Of a stretch of 64,000 bases of DNA, positions 48,243 through 58,545 are shown one piece after another (within the stretch, counting starts at the first letter, position 1; each line of letters opens with the position of its first letter). The DNA is taken from positions 89,198,779 to 89,262,778 of the forward strand of contig OX352761.1 in NCBI GenBank assembly GCA_947095585.1. The letters are read 5' to 3'. The notes beneath the pieces are model-generated. The model searched no databases, was not told the origin of the DNA, and was given only the letters and a program-made list of their open reading frames with translations. The translations under genes were made by a program, and so were the position numbers. This stretch comes from Nephrocerus scutellatus (taxonomy: Eukaryota; Arthropoda; Insecta; Diptera; Pipunculidae).

Positions 48243-49350
48243 ATGGACAAGATTCCAGACGTCGTCAGATGCCTTCGGGATTTCTCCGGAAATCCCGGAG
48301 AATTCGGCTCTTGGCGAAAGAGCGTAGACCGAATTCTTAAAATCTATGAGCCCCTCAAGGGTACAGCTAGGTATTATGGCATGTTGAGTGTCATACGCAA
48401 CAAGATAACTGGTAATGCGGACACGGCGTTAGAATCATACAATACACCATTGGACTGGCCAGCGATTTCCAGGTGCCTTACTCTGCAATACGCAGATAAA
48501 CGGGATTTCGACAATTCAGGAATTCTACCAATTAGTCTACACACATTTATCACTCATTTTAAACAAAATATCAGGCATGGAGGTAAGTGCGGAATCTCTG
48601 CAATTACTAACAAAAACCTACAGAGATAAGGCACTAGACACATTTATCCGTGGTCTTAGAGGTGATCTGCCAAGGCTCCTTGGTATGAAGGAACCCTTAG
48701 ACCTTCCTCAAGCTTTACACTTATGTCAAAAGCTAGAAAATCAAACCTTTAGATCTCATTACGCAAATAATAACCAAACATTTATCAAAAGGACCCAAAA
48801 TCAGCCACCTATACCACCCCGTAAAAACAATTTTTCTCACCAGCATCAGCAAGCGATGCGCCCTCAACAATTTTTCCCCCAAATTGCCTATTTGCCACAA
48901 GCACATCAAGCTTATAACAATTATCCAAACCTAAATCGCTCTAATAATCAGCAGTACTACCATCAAAATTATGCTCATCAGAATCAAGCACTACCTCGGC
49001 CATACGCGCCGAAGCCACAACCAAAACCAGAGCCAATGGAAACGTCAACCATACAGACTGGAAGGGTTAACTACCAAAATAGACCGCCACCTTTCAGGTA
49101 TGCAGGAAAAAGACCACCAGGCCCACCGTTACAAGCACCAGCAGCCCCCAAATATCAAAGGAATTTTCATATTGATCCTTCAACAGGCGAAACTCCCCAA
49201 GGAGACCTAACCGATTATAATCAAGTGACAGAGTCAGAAGACCCAAATTACGAACAGACATTGCAAGAATATTCACAATATCAAGAACAAATGGAGGAAG
49301 AAATAACTTCCGAACAGTCATTTGAATACAGTGACATACATTTTTTAGGT
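48243..49350 (+). pseudogene. Errantivirus gag, frameshifted
   Basis: First frame 48243-48629 with FGSWRKSVDRILKIYEPLKG and NADTALESYNTPLDWPA (capsid-like core). Near 48507 the gag reading passes to the frame 48577-49353 (TFIRGLRGDLPRLLGMKEPL). The shift fits a two-base loss. The C-terminal part is rich in Gln, Asn and Pro (NNQQYYHQNYAHQNQ) and has no zinc knuckle, as is usual for this group. The frame ends shortly before the pol frame, which overlaps slightly. Confidence 0.8.
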
Positions 49351-49364
49351 TAATCAACTCTTCG

Positions 49365-51500
49365 TTGCCATATTTTCTGTGCAAAACGAAGAGTGGTGAG
49401 TGTCTAAAATTCTTAATCGATACAGGCTCAAGCCAAAATTATGTCCAACCTAGCCTAGTAAAAAATCCTTTACCCAATGACCAATGTTTCTATGCAAAAT
49501 CAATAGCGGGAGACGTAAAAATAAACCAATACACAATGCTTAATCTTTTCGGCCAAAGAGATATTAATTTAAAAATTTTCCTTCTTCCAAGTTTAAAATC
49601 CTTTCATGGAATACTTGGAAATAATAGCCTTAAAGCTTTGTCAGCTGTAATTCATACTAGAGAAAGTTATATGGAAATTCTAAATAAAGTGAAGATACAA
49701 ATCAAACAGCAGATATCGCAGTCAGTAAACTCTTTAAATGAAAAGATTTGTCACTTACCAGATTCCCAAAAGGCTGCAATACAGACAGTTATTACAGAAT
49801 TTCCTTCTTTATTTTCTGATCCGGACGAAAAATTAACATACACCACAAAGGTGACTGGCGAAATACGTACAACTTCCGATTCCCCCGTCTACACCAAATT
49901 TTACCCTTACCCTTCATCCCTTAAAGACGAAGTTGAGAAGCAAGTTAACAAACTTCTCGACGATGGTATTATAAGACGATCTAGATCACCCTACAATTCA
50001 CCGGTGTGGATTGTATCCAAGAAACCTGACTCAGCTGGTAACAAGCAATTCAGACTGGTGATCGATTACAGGAAACTGAATACTGTCACCATCGCTGATC
50101 GTTATCCCATTCCGGAGATAAATGAGGTACTCACACAGTTAGAGGAAAGTAAGCACTTCTCAGTTCTCGACTTGAAAAGCGGCATTCACCAGATTCCTCT
50201 GAAGGAATCCGATGTAGAAAAGACGGCATTTTCAATTAACAACGCAAAGTACGAGTTCACAAGGCTTCCATTCGTCCTTAAGAACGCACCCTCCAACGCG
50301 CTGTTGATGATATACTTCGTGATTACATAAGCAAGTTTTGTTACGTTTATATTGACGATATAATCGTCTTCAGTAGGAACGAAACAGAACACCTTGAACA
50401 CCTAGCTAAAGTATTCAATGCACTTGAAGAAGCGAACATGAAAGTTCAATTGGACAAGTGCGAATTCTTTAGAGAACAAGTCGAATTCCTAGGTTTTTTT
50501 GTTTCTCACAAAGGTATAACAACCAATCCAGCGAAAGTGGAGGCAATTGTAAAATTCCGAAATCCAAGCACTCTTAAAGAACTAAGATCGTTCTTAGGTC
50601 TGTCAGGGTACTATCGACGCTTTGTGAATGATTATGCAAAGCTCGCTAAACCACTGACATCCCTTTTAAGAGGGGAGAGAGGACGACTGTCCAAAACAAA
50701 ATCGAGTAAAACTCCCTTATTTCCAAAGATATTATTCTTTCCTATCCTAATTTTAACAAAGAATTTGAGCTCACGACCGATGCATCCAACTTTGCTATCG
50801 GCGCAGTGCTATCTCAAGACGATAGACCCATAACGTTCATCTCGAGGACTTTGAATAGGACCGAGGAGAGCTATGCAGCAAATGAGAAAGAAATGCTCGC
50901 AATAATATGGGCACTAAATTCTTTGCGAAACTACTTATACGGAACCGCACGTGTTAACATTTATACCGATCATCAGCCACTGACCTATGCACTTAGTACC
51001 AAAAATAATAACTCTAAGATGAAGCGCTGGAAAGCAATTCTCGAAGAGTATAATTACGAGTTAAAATACAAGCCAGATTTTTCTATTAGAAGGTAATAAT
51101 AGCAGCTACAAATTTGAAATACCATTCCCGACCTACCACAGGCATACCATAACACAACCAGAATATACAGAAGAAGATATTGTCAGTTTATTCAAGCGTT
51201 ATCTTAACCCAAGTGTTATTAACGGCCTAAATACTACCGAACGTGTAATGGGAATTATCCAAGAAATATACCCACTCCATTTCCGACAGTATAAGATACG
51301 ATTCACACAAACCCAAGTTGAAGATGAACCTGACCAAACAAAACAGGACGAAAAGGGAACATAAAAGAGCACACAGAAGCGGACAAGAGAACAAGATACA
51401 ATTATTACAAAAAGTCTATTTCTCACAAATGAGTTCAAAAATAAATAAGATAGTTAAACAATGTGTAGTTTGCAAGGAGCAAAAATACGATAGGCATCCA
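49365..51500 (+). pseudogene. Errantivirus pol: protease, RT, RNase H, integrase zinc finger; broken
   Basis: Protease: FLIDTGSSQNYV (near 49417). RT: FRLVIDYRKLNTVTIADRYP (near 50050), SVLDLKSGIHQIPL, LPFVLKNAPS (Gly usual where Val stands), then a frame change near 50286; CYVYIDDIIVFS (near 50340) is intact. Continuation 50438-50833 with LGLSGYYRRFVNDYAKLAKP, then another shift. RNase H: TTDASNFAIGAVL (near 50770), YAANEKEMLAIIWALNSL, IYTDHQPLTYALS (near 50960). After a stop region, the integrase zinc finger HKRAHRSGQENK...CVVCKEQKYDRHPNK (51358-51510) follows. The catalytic core of integrase is entirely missing: the frame continues straight into env. Confidence 0.85.
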
Positions 51501-51959
51501 AACAAACATATAAGTAGACTTAAGCCAAACAATAGACAAAAACGGTCACTGGATTTCATAGGCACGGCATGGAAGTGGATTGCCGGAAATCCTGACCACC
51601 AAGATTATAATATATTAGTTGATAAAATAAACAACGTTCTAAAAAATAATAACAAGCAAATCATAATCAATAAATTATCAGTACAAAATATTAATGAAAT
51701 CAGAAATGTAACAAATGAAATACTTAAAATGATAAAGTCTAACGAAAGTGTTAAAAACGAATTAATTTTAAATTTTAAATATAGACTAGAATTAATTAAA
51801 GAAGAGATTGTCAATATTGAATATGCAATCCATTGGGCTAAGGCCAATATAATAAATTCCTTTATCTTATCAAATTCCGAAATTAATATGACAGAAAATA
51901 TTCTTAAGAATGAGAACATTCCTTATGTTACACATAGACGAAGCGTTAGAATTTGCTGA
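51318..51959 (+). pseudogene. Fusion ORF: integrase zinc finger joined to env cleavage region and transmembrane subunit
   Basis: A 213-codon frame. Its first third is the integrase zinc-binding domain (HKRAHRS, CVVCKEQ). Near 51520 it becomes env: RLKPNNRQKRSLDFIGTAWK carries a furin-type RQKR site with a fusion-peptide-like sequence after it, then WIAGNPDHQDYN and a long helical region. A single deletion of roughly 1.5-2 kb, compared with complete relatives, would remove the integrase core and the env surface subunit and leave this in-frame fusion. It ends by frame shift near 51945. A functional fused protein is unlikely but the join is in frame. Confidence 0.7.
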
Positions 51960-52210
51960 AACAAGAATAGCATCCGATAGTAAAAATATAATTTATATTG
52001 TAAGTCTACCAACAACTAAAGTAGAATCTTGTGAAAAATTTTTAATCAAAGCTGTTAAAAAAGGAAGCTTAATTAATAAAATAAGTTTTAATACAATTTT
52101 ACAATGCAACAAAAACCTTTATGGCATAAAAACTAATTGTAAATCTTATAATAAGCTATCTATATGTCCTTCAGACAACGTCGTGAACATAAGCAACACC
52201 TCATGCATAC

Positions 52211-52391
52211 TGTTATGTATTTTATTGCCGTGAACCCTTATTAAATAGCACGCGTAATTTTCAATGCTTATTATAAATCTTTATTCTGCGAATGTTAATA
52301 CGAGACTAAAAGAAGAAGAATCAAAAACTAGCAATAATGACATTTGTATAGTGTTGCCAATTTTACATTATATGTACAATGGGTTATAACA
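52211..52391 (-). repeat. Inner gypsy 3' LTR
   Basis: 181 bases, identical to 56705-56885. The complement of 52392-52402 is the purine-rich tract. Confidence 0.9.
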
Positions 52392-52425
52392 ATCTCCCAC
52401 GCTTAATTGAGAACTGAAGAATTAT

Positions 52426-55400
52426 TCATGGAACATAATCACGAAGATGAGTTGGCATGTTGCGTGGTCTTGTAGACCTACGAATAGCTTGACCCTGAAT
52501 TGGTTGAGTTGGTTGAGATATGTGCAGCTCCTGGATCCCTGGAGGGTTTAAGGGTGCAGCTTGATCCTGACTAGGTTGCGTTTGTTGGTTTGAAGTTTCA
52601 AGAATATACTGGCGGTAAAATTGATTTTGTTGATTTAAAGGTGTATTTGAATTACTTGACGAGGAACTTGAATCAATGTTGCCATCAGCAATGTCTGGTG
52701 CAAAACGTACTTTACGTTGTTGAACTTTCGTAGCTTTAAGTTGGTCTATGTGACGTTTAAGTGTATATCCATCATCTAACTTTACAACATAATGGAGTTG
52801 TCCAAGTTTCCGTAGTACCGTACCTATTTTCCATACAGTTTTGTTGTTTCGAAGATGTATGACTTGAACTCTTTCTCCCACGCTTATCCGACGAACACCC
52901 GGTATTGGTTTTGTAGTATTACATTTCATTGTTGGCTTTAACGCATCTAGTTTAATTCGTATTCGTCTATTGAAGTAAAGTTCAGCTGGACTCTTCCCAC
53001 AGCTGAGAGGTGTTGCTCTATATCTTTGAAGAATTTCGTTAACTTTACTTTGCAACGACCCTGGTTCCGATGACATAGCTTTTAATTTGCGTTTTAATGT
53101 TTGCACGTTGCGTTCAGCTAATCCATTTGTACTAGGATGTCCCGGGGCGATTAATTTTTGGAAAATACCATTTTTACTGCAAAAAGATGTGAATTGCTCA
53201 CTGGTGAAAATTGAAGCATTGTCTGATACCATTACTGATGGGAATCCATGCGTGGAAAAAATTTCGGTTAGACGGCTTATAGTACTTTGTGTCGTAGGTG
53301 AGTCGCGTATGACTTTAAATTCTGACCATTTTGACTTGGCATCGACGACAATTAAAAAATTATGGTCTTGGAAAGGCCCTGCGTAATCGATGTGAATTCT
53401 TTCCCAGTTTTCATCTGGTTCTTGCCACTGGTGCAGTGGGGCTTTTGGAGGTTTATTTTGGACTTCAACACAGGCTTTACATGAACGTACCATTCTCTCG
53501 ATGTCCCGGTCGATTCCTTTCCAAACACAGTGTCTTCTCGCCAGTTGCTTCATTTTCGTAATCCCCGGATGGGTGTGATGTAATTCTTGAAGTATTTGAG
53601 ACTGGAGGCTACTTGGAATGAGAACTCTTTGGCCCTTGAATATAACACCATTGTTGAGCGTGTATCTTCCCTCGTTATCCGCACCATTTTGTAGATTTGC
53701 CACGATTGTTGAAAGTTCTGGATCTTTTGCTGTCTCTGCTGCTAACGTTGCCGCATTTATGTGTTCACTGGAGATTTCGAAAATTGATTGACTGCATAAT
53801 TCATTTACCTCTTCACTGATAATTTTGTCTGTAGATGGTTTTTCATTCAATTGTGTTGCACGAGATAAACAATCAACATTTGTGTGTTCCGATCCCTTCT
53901 TGTAGACTATTTCGTAATCGAAGCTTGACAGAAATTCGGCGTAGCGCAGTAACCTTGCTGCTGTCATGGCGGGCATCTTGTTGTGTTGATGGAAAATGCG
54001 AGTTAGTGGACGATTATCGGTGACTAGTTGAAATTTCCTGCCGTAGAGATACATAAAAAAGTGATTTATTGTAAAGATGATTGCTAATGCTTCGCGATCT
54101 AACTGGCTATAATTTGTTTCAGCTGTTGTCAATGACCTTGATGCGTAAGCAACTGGACGTTCTATGCCGTTGACTAGGTGTGAGAGTACGCCTGCTATAC
54201 CTGTAGGACTGGCATCACAAGCGACTATAACTGGCAGTTCCGGATCGAAAGGCATCAGGACTTGATCACTAGCAACAATATCTTTAAGTTTGATAAACGC
54301 AGCTTCACATTTTGCGGACCAATTAAATTTGTTATCTTTCTGGAGCAGTTGACGTAATGGATATGTTATCGAAGACATTTCGGGTATAAATCTGGTGTAA
54401 TACGTTATCATGCCCAAAAATCTTCGGACATCATCTGCTGTAGTCGGTCGAGGTATATTTCCGATTGCTTGAATTTTTGAAGGCGATTTTGAAATTTTAT
54501 TATAGCGTACGACGTGTCCCAGATATTCCACCTGAGTTTGCAAAAATGAGCATTTGGTTTTATTTAGATGTAGATCATGTTGTTTTAGACGTTTCAGACA
54601 CTCTATCAAGTTGTTTTTACATTCAGCCTCGGTTGCGCCATGTATTATAATGTCATCGAAATATGACATAGTTTTGTTTAATCCGGATAGAATTTGCTCA
54701 ATGATGCGATTAAATTCCGCTGGCGCAGTTTTAATGCCAAACGATAGACGATTTACGTTGTATGTTCCCTTATGGGTTGATATTGTTTGGATTTCCCTGG
54801 ATTCTGGATTTACTCGAAGATGCAGGTAGGCTTTATAGAGGTCAAGTCGACAGAAATATTTTGACCCTTTGAGATTATTTAATATTTCATCGACACGCCG
54901 TATTGGGTAATTTGCAGAAACTAGTTGAGGATTAACGCCTGGCTTATAATCGACGCATAGTCGAATACCACCGTCTGGTTTTGTAATGATCACTAGGGGA
55001 GATCCCCAATCACTCCTTTCACATTTTGTAATAATCCCAGCTGCTTCTAAATCATCGAGTTCCTTTTCAACCCGTTCTCGAAGTGCATGTGGAACTTCTC
55101 GTTCTTTGAAGAATATTGGTTTCGAACCTTGACGAAGCTGGAGTGTGACCTCAAAATTTGGAACACAACCTACTTTTTCTGTAAAAACGTCCTCAAACTT
55201 GTCAACAATATCTGAAATTGAATCAAAATTATTTTCCTCTAATGCATTGATATTGTTGACATGATGTCTGTCCACTTCATGAAGGTTGATTCCTAAATGG
55301 CGAATCCATACCCGGCCTAAGAGCGCATCGTATTCGCGAGGAACTACATACAACTCCTCATTTGCTGTGCAGTTGTTGTATTTGACTTGAACTTCGATTT

Positions 55401-56646
55401 TACCATCAGGAAATATAATATTTTTAGTATATGATCGGAAAGCAATTGTTGAAGGTTGCAGTGGTGTTTTTATTTCCAGCTGATTGTATTGATTCCTTGG
55501 TATTAATGTATAACCAACACCAGTGTCGACCTCAAATTTTTGACGGTGTCCATTTATTTCCACCGTAGCATAGTACTTATCAGCATCGTTATTTTTATTG
55601 TGCTGATTGTAAAATATATCGACGATTTGGTTAATACCATACATTTGGTGAACTGGTTCGTCATGATCATCATTTCTATGAGTTGAACTATGGTTTGAAG
55701 TTTTGACTAATGTTTTGATGCACACTTGTTGTACGTGACCACATTTTCCACACGATTTACACTTGAGATTACGTGGGTTAGTACGGCAGTCCTGTGTTTT
55801 GTGGTTGTCTCTACCACAGCGTATGCACAAGTTGTCGATTCCCAACTGGGCGTAGTTTATTCTAGATTTGGAACGACCTTGTGCTCTTGAAGACTGAGCC
55901 CTGGAACGACTTTTTCGACGGTTTGAATTTCTGGCTTGAATTTTGTTTACGGCGTTATTGATGGGTTGCTTTGTAGTCAGCTCACGACAATCGATTTTTG
56001 ATGCTTCTAATGATAAAGCTTTTTGTACTATTTTTTTGAAATCGTCTTCTTCCGATTGAAGTAATTGCTCCCGGATTGTGTTGTCGTTAATGCCACGTAT
56101 AAATTGGGCTCGAAGTAAAATGTTTGATATGTCAGCCTTGCAGGCACACTTTGACACAAACTCGCACTCATTTGTATCCCGCCGGAGTAATGCCACATAA
56201 TCAGCTATTGTATGTTCTTCGCCTTGATATGTGGAAAAAAATCGGTGCTGACTTACTAGTATGTTTTTTTTCGGGCACAAATGAGTTTCCAACATTTTCA
56301 TTAAGTCGTCGTACTCGACTTCGTTGACTGTCTTAGGGGCAATTAATGAAACCAACAACTTAAAATGTGTAGGTCCAATTGAGTTTATAAGCATTTGACG
56401 GCAAAGTGATTTATTAGTAATAACACCCTTCATGGTCAAATAATTTCCGAAGCGTTGATGGTATAACTTAAAGTTTTCTTTTTTATCATCAAAGTTCTCA
56501 AATGGAGCACACATAACCTGTAATGGTGGCTGCTGCTGTTCTTGTGGTTGTTGTTGTTGACTGCTACTAGCACTTACTTGCTTTAGCAAGTCACGTTGTG
56601 ATTTGTTGAAGGCTTCTAACAATTGCGCAAATTGTGAGGCATCCAT
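52426..56646 (-). CDS. Gag-pol polyprotein of the inner gypsy element (1406 residues, intact)
   Basis: Single frame, ATG at 56646 after a leader of about 58 bases. Order by residue: Gln-rich N-terminus; gag core (about 50-215, FKLYHQRFGNYLTMKG); Arg/Ser-rich stretch; two zinc knuckles CIRCGRDNHKTQDC (about 273) and CKSCGKCGHVQQVC (about 295); protease with VDTGVGYTLIP (about 372); RT with LVIITKPDGGIRLCVDYKPG (about 555), FCRLDLYKAYLHL and YFDDIIIHG (about 660); RNase H (ACDASPTGIAGVL, DREALAI, VTDNRPL); integrase zinc finger HHTHPG...CKACVEVQ (about 1020-1060), then DDE core: HIDYAG (about 1084), VSDNASIF (about 1141), Glu in GLAERNVQ (about 1176); C-terminal VGERVQVIHLRNN and a Ser/Gln-rich tail. 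All catalytic residues I can check are present. No frame shift between gag and pol. No env. Confidence 0.95.
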   Translation of the reverse strand: MDASQFAQLLEAFNKSQRDLLKQVSASSSQQQQPQEQQQPPLQVMCAPFENFDDKKENFKLYHQRFGNYLTMKGVITNKSLCRQMLINSIGPTHFKLLVSLIAPKTVNEVEYDDLMKMLETHLCPKKNILVSQHRFFSTYQGEEHTIADYVALLRRDTNECEFVSKCACKADISNILLRAQFIRGINDNTIREQLLQSEEDDFKKIVQKALSLEASKIDCRELTTKQPINNAVNKIQARNSNRRKSRSRAQSSRAQGRSKSRINYAQLGIDNLCIRCGRDNHKTQDCRTNPRNLKCKSCGKCGHVQQVCIKTLVKTSNHSSTHRNDDHDEPVHQMYGINQIVDIFYNQHNKNNDADKYYATVEINGHRQKFEVDTGVGYTLIPRNQYNQLEIKTPLQPSTIAFRSYTKNIIFPDGKIEVQVKYNNCTANEELYVVPREYDALLGRVWIRHLGINLHEVDRHHVNNINALEENNFDSISDIVDKFEDVFTEKVGCVPNFEVTLQLRQGSKPIFFKEREVPHALRERVEKELDDLEAAGIITKCERSDWGSPLVIITKPDGGIRLCVDYKPGVNPQLVSANYPIRRVDEILNNLKGSKYFCRLDLYKAYLHLRVNPESREIQTISTHKGTYNVNRLSFGIKTAPAEFNRIIEQILSGLNKTMSYFDDIIIHGATEAECKNNLIECLKRLKQHDLHLNKTKCSFLQTQVEYLGHVVRYNKISKSPSKIQAIGNIPRPTTADDVRRFLGMITYYTRFIPEMSSITYPLRQLLQKDNKFNWSAKCEAAFIKLKDIVASDQVLMPFDPELPVIVACDASPTGIAGVLSHLVNGIERPVAYASRSLTTAETNYSQLDREALAIIFTINHFFMYLYGRKFQLVTDNRPLTRIFHQHNKMPAMTAARLLRYAEFLSSFDYEIVYKKGSEHTNVDCLSRATQLNEKPSTDKIISEEVNELCSQSIFEISSEHINAATLAAETAKDPELSTIVANLQNGADNEGRYTLNNGVIFKGQRVLIPSSLQSQILQELHHTHPGITKMKQLARRHCVWKGIDRDIERMVRSCKACVEVQNKPPKAPLHQWQEPDENWERIHIDYAGPFQDHNFLIVVDAKSKWSEFKVIRDSPTTQSTISRLTEIFSTHGFPSVMVSDNASIFTSEQFTSFCSKNGIFQKLIAPGHPSTNGLAERNVQTLKRKLKAMSSEPGSLQSKVNEILQRYRATPLSCGKSPAELYFNRRIRIKLDALKPTMKCNTTKPIPGVRRISVGERVQVIHLRNNKTVWKIGTVLRKLGQLHYVVKLDDGYTLKRHIDQLKATKVQQRKVRFAPDIADGNIDSSSSSSNSNTPLNQQNQFYRQYILETSNQQTQPSQDQAAPLNPPGIQELHISQPTQPIQGQAIRRSTRPRNMPTHLRDYVP

Positions 56647-56704
56647 TTTGTAGAAGTAAATTTATTTTGTAATTTAATCTTCTTTTTTTTTCTCTCGTCG
56701 CCAC

Positions 56705-56885
56705 TGTTATGTATTTTATTGCCGTGAACCCTTATTAAATAGCACGCGTAATTTTCAATGCTTATTATAAATCTTTATTCTGCGAATGTTAATACGAGAC
56801 TAAAAGAAGAAGAATCAAAAACTAGCAATAATGACATTTGTATAGTGTTGCCAATTTTACATTATATGTACAATGGGTTATAACA
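56705..56885 (-). repeat. Inner gypsy 5' LTR
   Basis: 181 bases, identical to 52211-52391. Promoter of the minus-strand transcript. The primer site is read on the minus strand from 56704 down. Confidence 0.9.
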
Positions 56886-57511
56886 CATACCGAACCTACT
56901 TAATAGCCGCCCACCTAATTGCACCAAAATAAATAACCAGCACTTCCCGGCAGTTGAAGAAGTCCTTCCAGGAATAATATTTTTAAACCAATATGATGGA
57001 CCAATAAACATAAACAATGACATGGTACAACTTAATGGAACATTCATTATACGATATCATAACTCAACAATAGAAATCGGCGATATCATCTACACATCAC
57101 GTGAATCCACTTACAGCAACCCCTTGCCAGCCATCCTGCAACCAGCCTCCACATCCAAGGAAATCAAGGAAGTGCTATCACTGGAAATGGTAAAGGAACT
57201 CAATATTAACAATACCAAACATATCAACCTATTAAGCAAGCAAAATAAAATCAGTCTCGCCACCAACTTTGGACTTTCACTCTTGGTAGTAGCAATAATC
57301 ATAGTCATCGTTTCTAAAAATGTTATGCGAAAAAGGTCCTTACAAATCAATACAGTTATCAACGAAAATAAAAATGATCAACAGATTTTAAATGCAGTTC
57401 CAAACCTCCCCTCGGTACAGGACGAGAAACCCTCAACATCACCAAGATCGAACTTCCATCAATTCCAACACCTTTGGAAACCAATGACCTCAAACGAGGA
57501 CGTTTGAATTT

Positions 57512-57522
57512 AAGAAGGGAGG
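57512..57522 (+). promoter_or_regulatory. Polypurine tract of the errantivirus
   Basis: aagaagggagg directly before the 3' LTR; the plus-strand primer site. Confidence 0.75.
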
Positions 57523-57829
57523 AGTTAACTCAGCACAAATTATATTTCGCCAAAATTATCAAATGGAAAAATTCCAAAGAATTTTCCCACAAAATTGTGC
57601 ACTTCTGCTGACGTATCGGATTGCAGCTCGCAATCGCGAATTTAGCTGATTATGGGATACGACGGGAAATTGCACATCCGTCGCATGGGCAACAAAGCAA
57701 AAGGTGAAGCTTACGTTCTAGGTATATTTCAATTGTTATTTTAGTCTTTAATTTTAAGTCATGTAATAAGCACGAAAGGTGCAATAAAAATATATTTTTT
57801 TCGAAAAGTCAACGCAACGACTTTTAACT
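57523..57829 (+). repeat. Errantivirus 3' LTR
   Basis: Identical by eye to the 5' LTR over 307 bases; followed by tata of the target duplication. Confidence 0.9.
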
Positions 57830-57884
57830 TATATGTATGCAACGACAAATATAACTATATATATATATATATATTACTACGGCC

Positions 57885-58545
57885 GCAGTTCCTATTGAAA
57901 CTCTGGGATCTGGCCAATAGGGTCTGGAATTTTGGGAACCAAGCCATTTCTCAAGCGATTCGTATAAAACTCGGAATGTAGGACTAATATACGACTAAAA
58001 GATTTGTTCCCATGGAAATTCTGGGATCTGGCCAATAGGGTCTGTAGTTTTGGGAACTAAGTCATTTCGCAAGCGATTCGTATGGACTCGGAATGTAGGA
58101 CTAATATGCGACTATAAGATTTGTTCCTATGAATATACTGGGATCTAGGCTCTGGAATTTTGGGAACCAAGCCATTTCTAAAGCGATTCGTATGAAACTC
58201 GAAATGTAGGACTAATATGCGACTATCAGATTTGTTCCTATGGAAATTCTGGGATCTGGCCAATAGGGTCGCGAATTTTTGGAACCAAGCCATTTCTCAA
58301 GCGATTCATGTGAAACTTGAAATGTAGGACTAATATGCGACTATAAGAATTGTTTCTATGGAAATTCTGGGATCTGGCCAATAGGGTCTGGAATTTTGGG
58401 AACCAAGCTATTTCTCAAGCGATTCGTATGAAACTCGGAATTTAGAACTAATATGCGACTATAAGACTTGTTCCTATGGAATTTCTGGGATCTGGCCAAT
58501 AGGGTCCGGAATTTTTTGGAACTAAGCCATTTCTCATCGTCATCT
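57885..58545. repeat. Satellite array, about 118-bp unit, five to six copies
   Basis: Unit marks: ctgggatctggccaataggg, ttttgggaaccaagccattt, ctcaagcgattcgtatgaaa, gtaggactaatatgcgacta. Copies start near 57903, 58021, 58138 (shortened), 58247, 58366 and 58485. Units differ by a few percent and the third is missing a piece. No coding capacity; short ORFs here follow the repeat. Confidence 0.85.

Larger units (their letters stand above)
52211..56885 (-). mobile_element. Intact Ty3/gypsy retrotransposon, nested in the errantivirus env
   Basis: 4675 bases. LTRs 52211-52391 and 56705-56885 (181 bases, TGTTAT...ATAACA) are identical by eye. A 5-base target duplication, catac, flanks the insertion. 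On the minus strand, the 5' LTR is followed by a short leader starting gtggcgacgagag (primer site beginning TGGCGAC) and a single gag-pol frame. The frame ends before a purine tract gcgtgggagat that abuts the 3' LTR. Every expected part is present and open, so this copy may be able to move. Confidence 0.92.
51500..57507 (+). pseudogene. Errantivirus env (transmembrane half), frameshifted and split by the inner gypsy element
   Basis: Envelope-type membrane protein related to baculovirus-type fusion proteins. Left part: 51500-52210, from the cleavage site onward, with a frame change near 51940. It is interrupted at 52211 by the inner element and continues at 56886. The right part includes frame 57022-57507 with LNGTFIIRYHNSTIEIGDII, a transmembrane segment FGLSLLVVAIIIVIVS (near 57270) and a basic cytoplasmic tail. 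No surface subunit or signal peptide is present. Stop at 57505-57507, followed by the purine tract. Confidence 0.8.
47300..57829 (+). mobile_element. Errantivirus-type gypsy retroelement (17.6/297-like), defective, with a second element inside
   Basis: LTRs of 307 bases (47300-47606 and 57523-57829) are identical by eye, begin agttaactc and end ttttaact. Flanking tata on both sides is the 4-base target duplication typical of this group. Order: LTR, primer site, gag, protease, RT, RNase H, integrase zinc finger, env transmembrane half, purine tract, LTR. Without the 4.67-kb inner element the copy would be about 5.85 kb, shorter than the 7 kb usual for the group because of internal deletion. 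gag, pol and env all contain frame shifts, so this copy encodes no complete protein. Confidence 0.9.

Noticed and set aside
53087..54829. Plus-strand ORFs inside 52426-56646 (e.g. 53087-53386, 54554-54829)
   Set aside because: Shadows of the intact minus-strand gag-pol frame.
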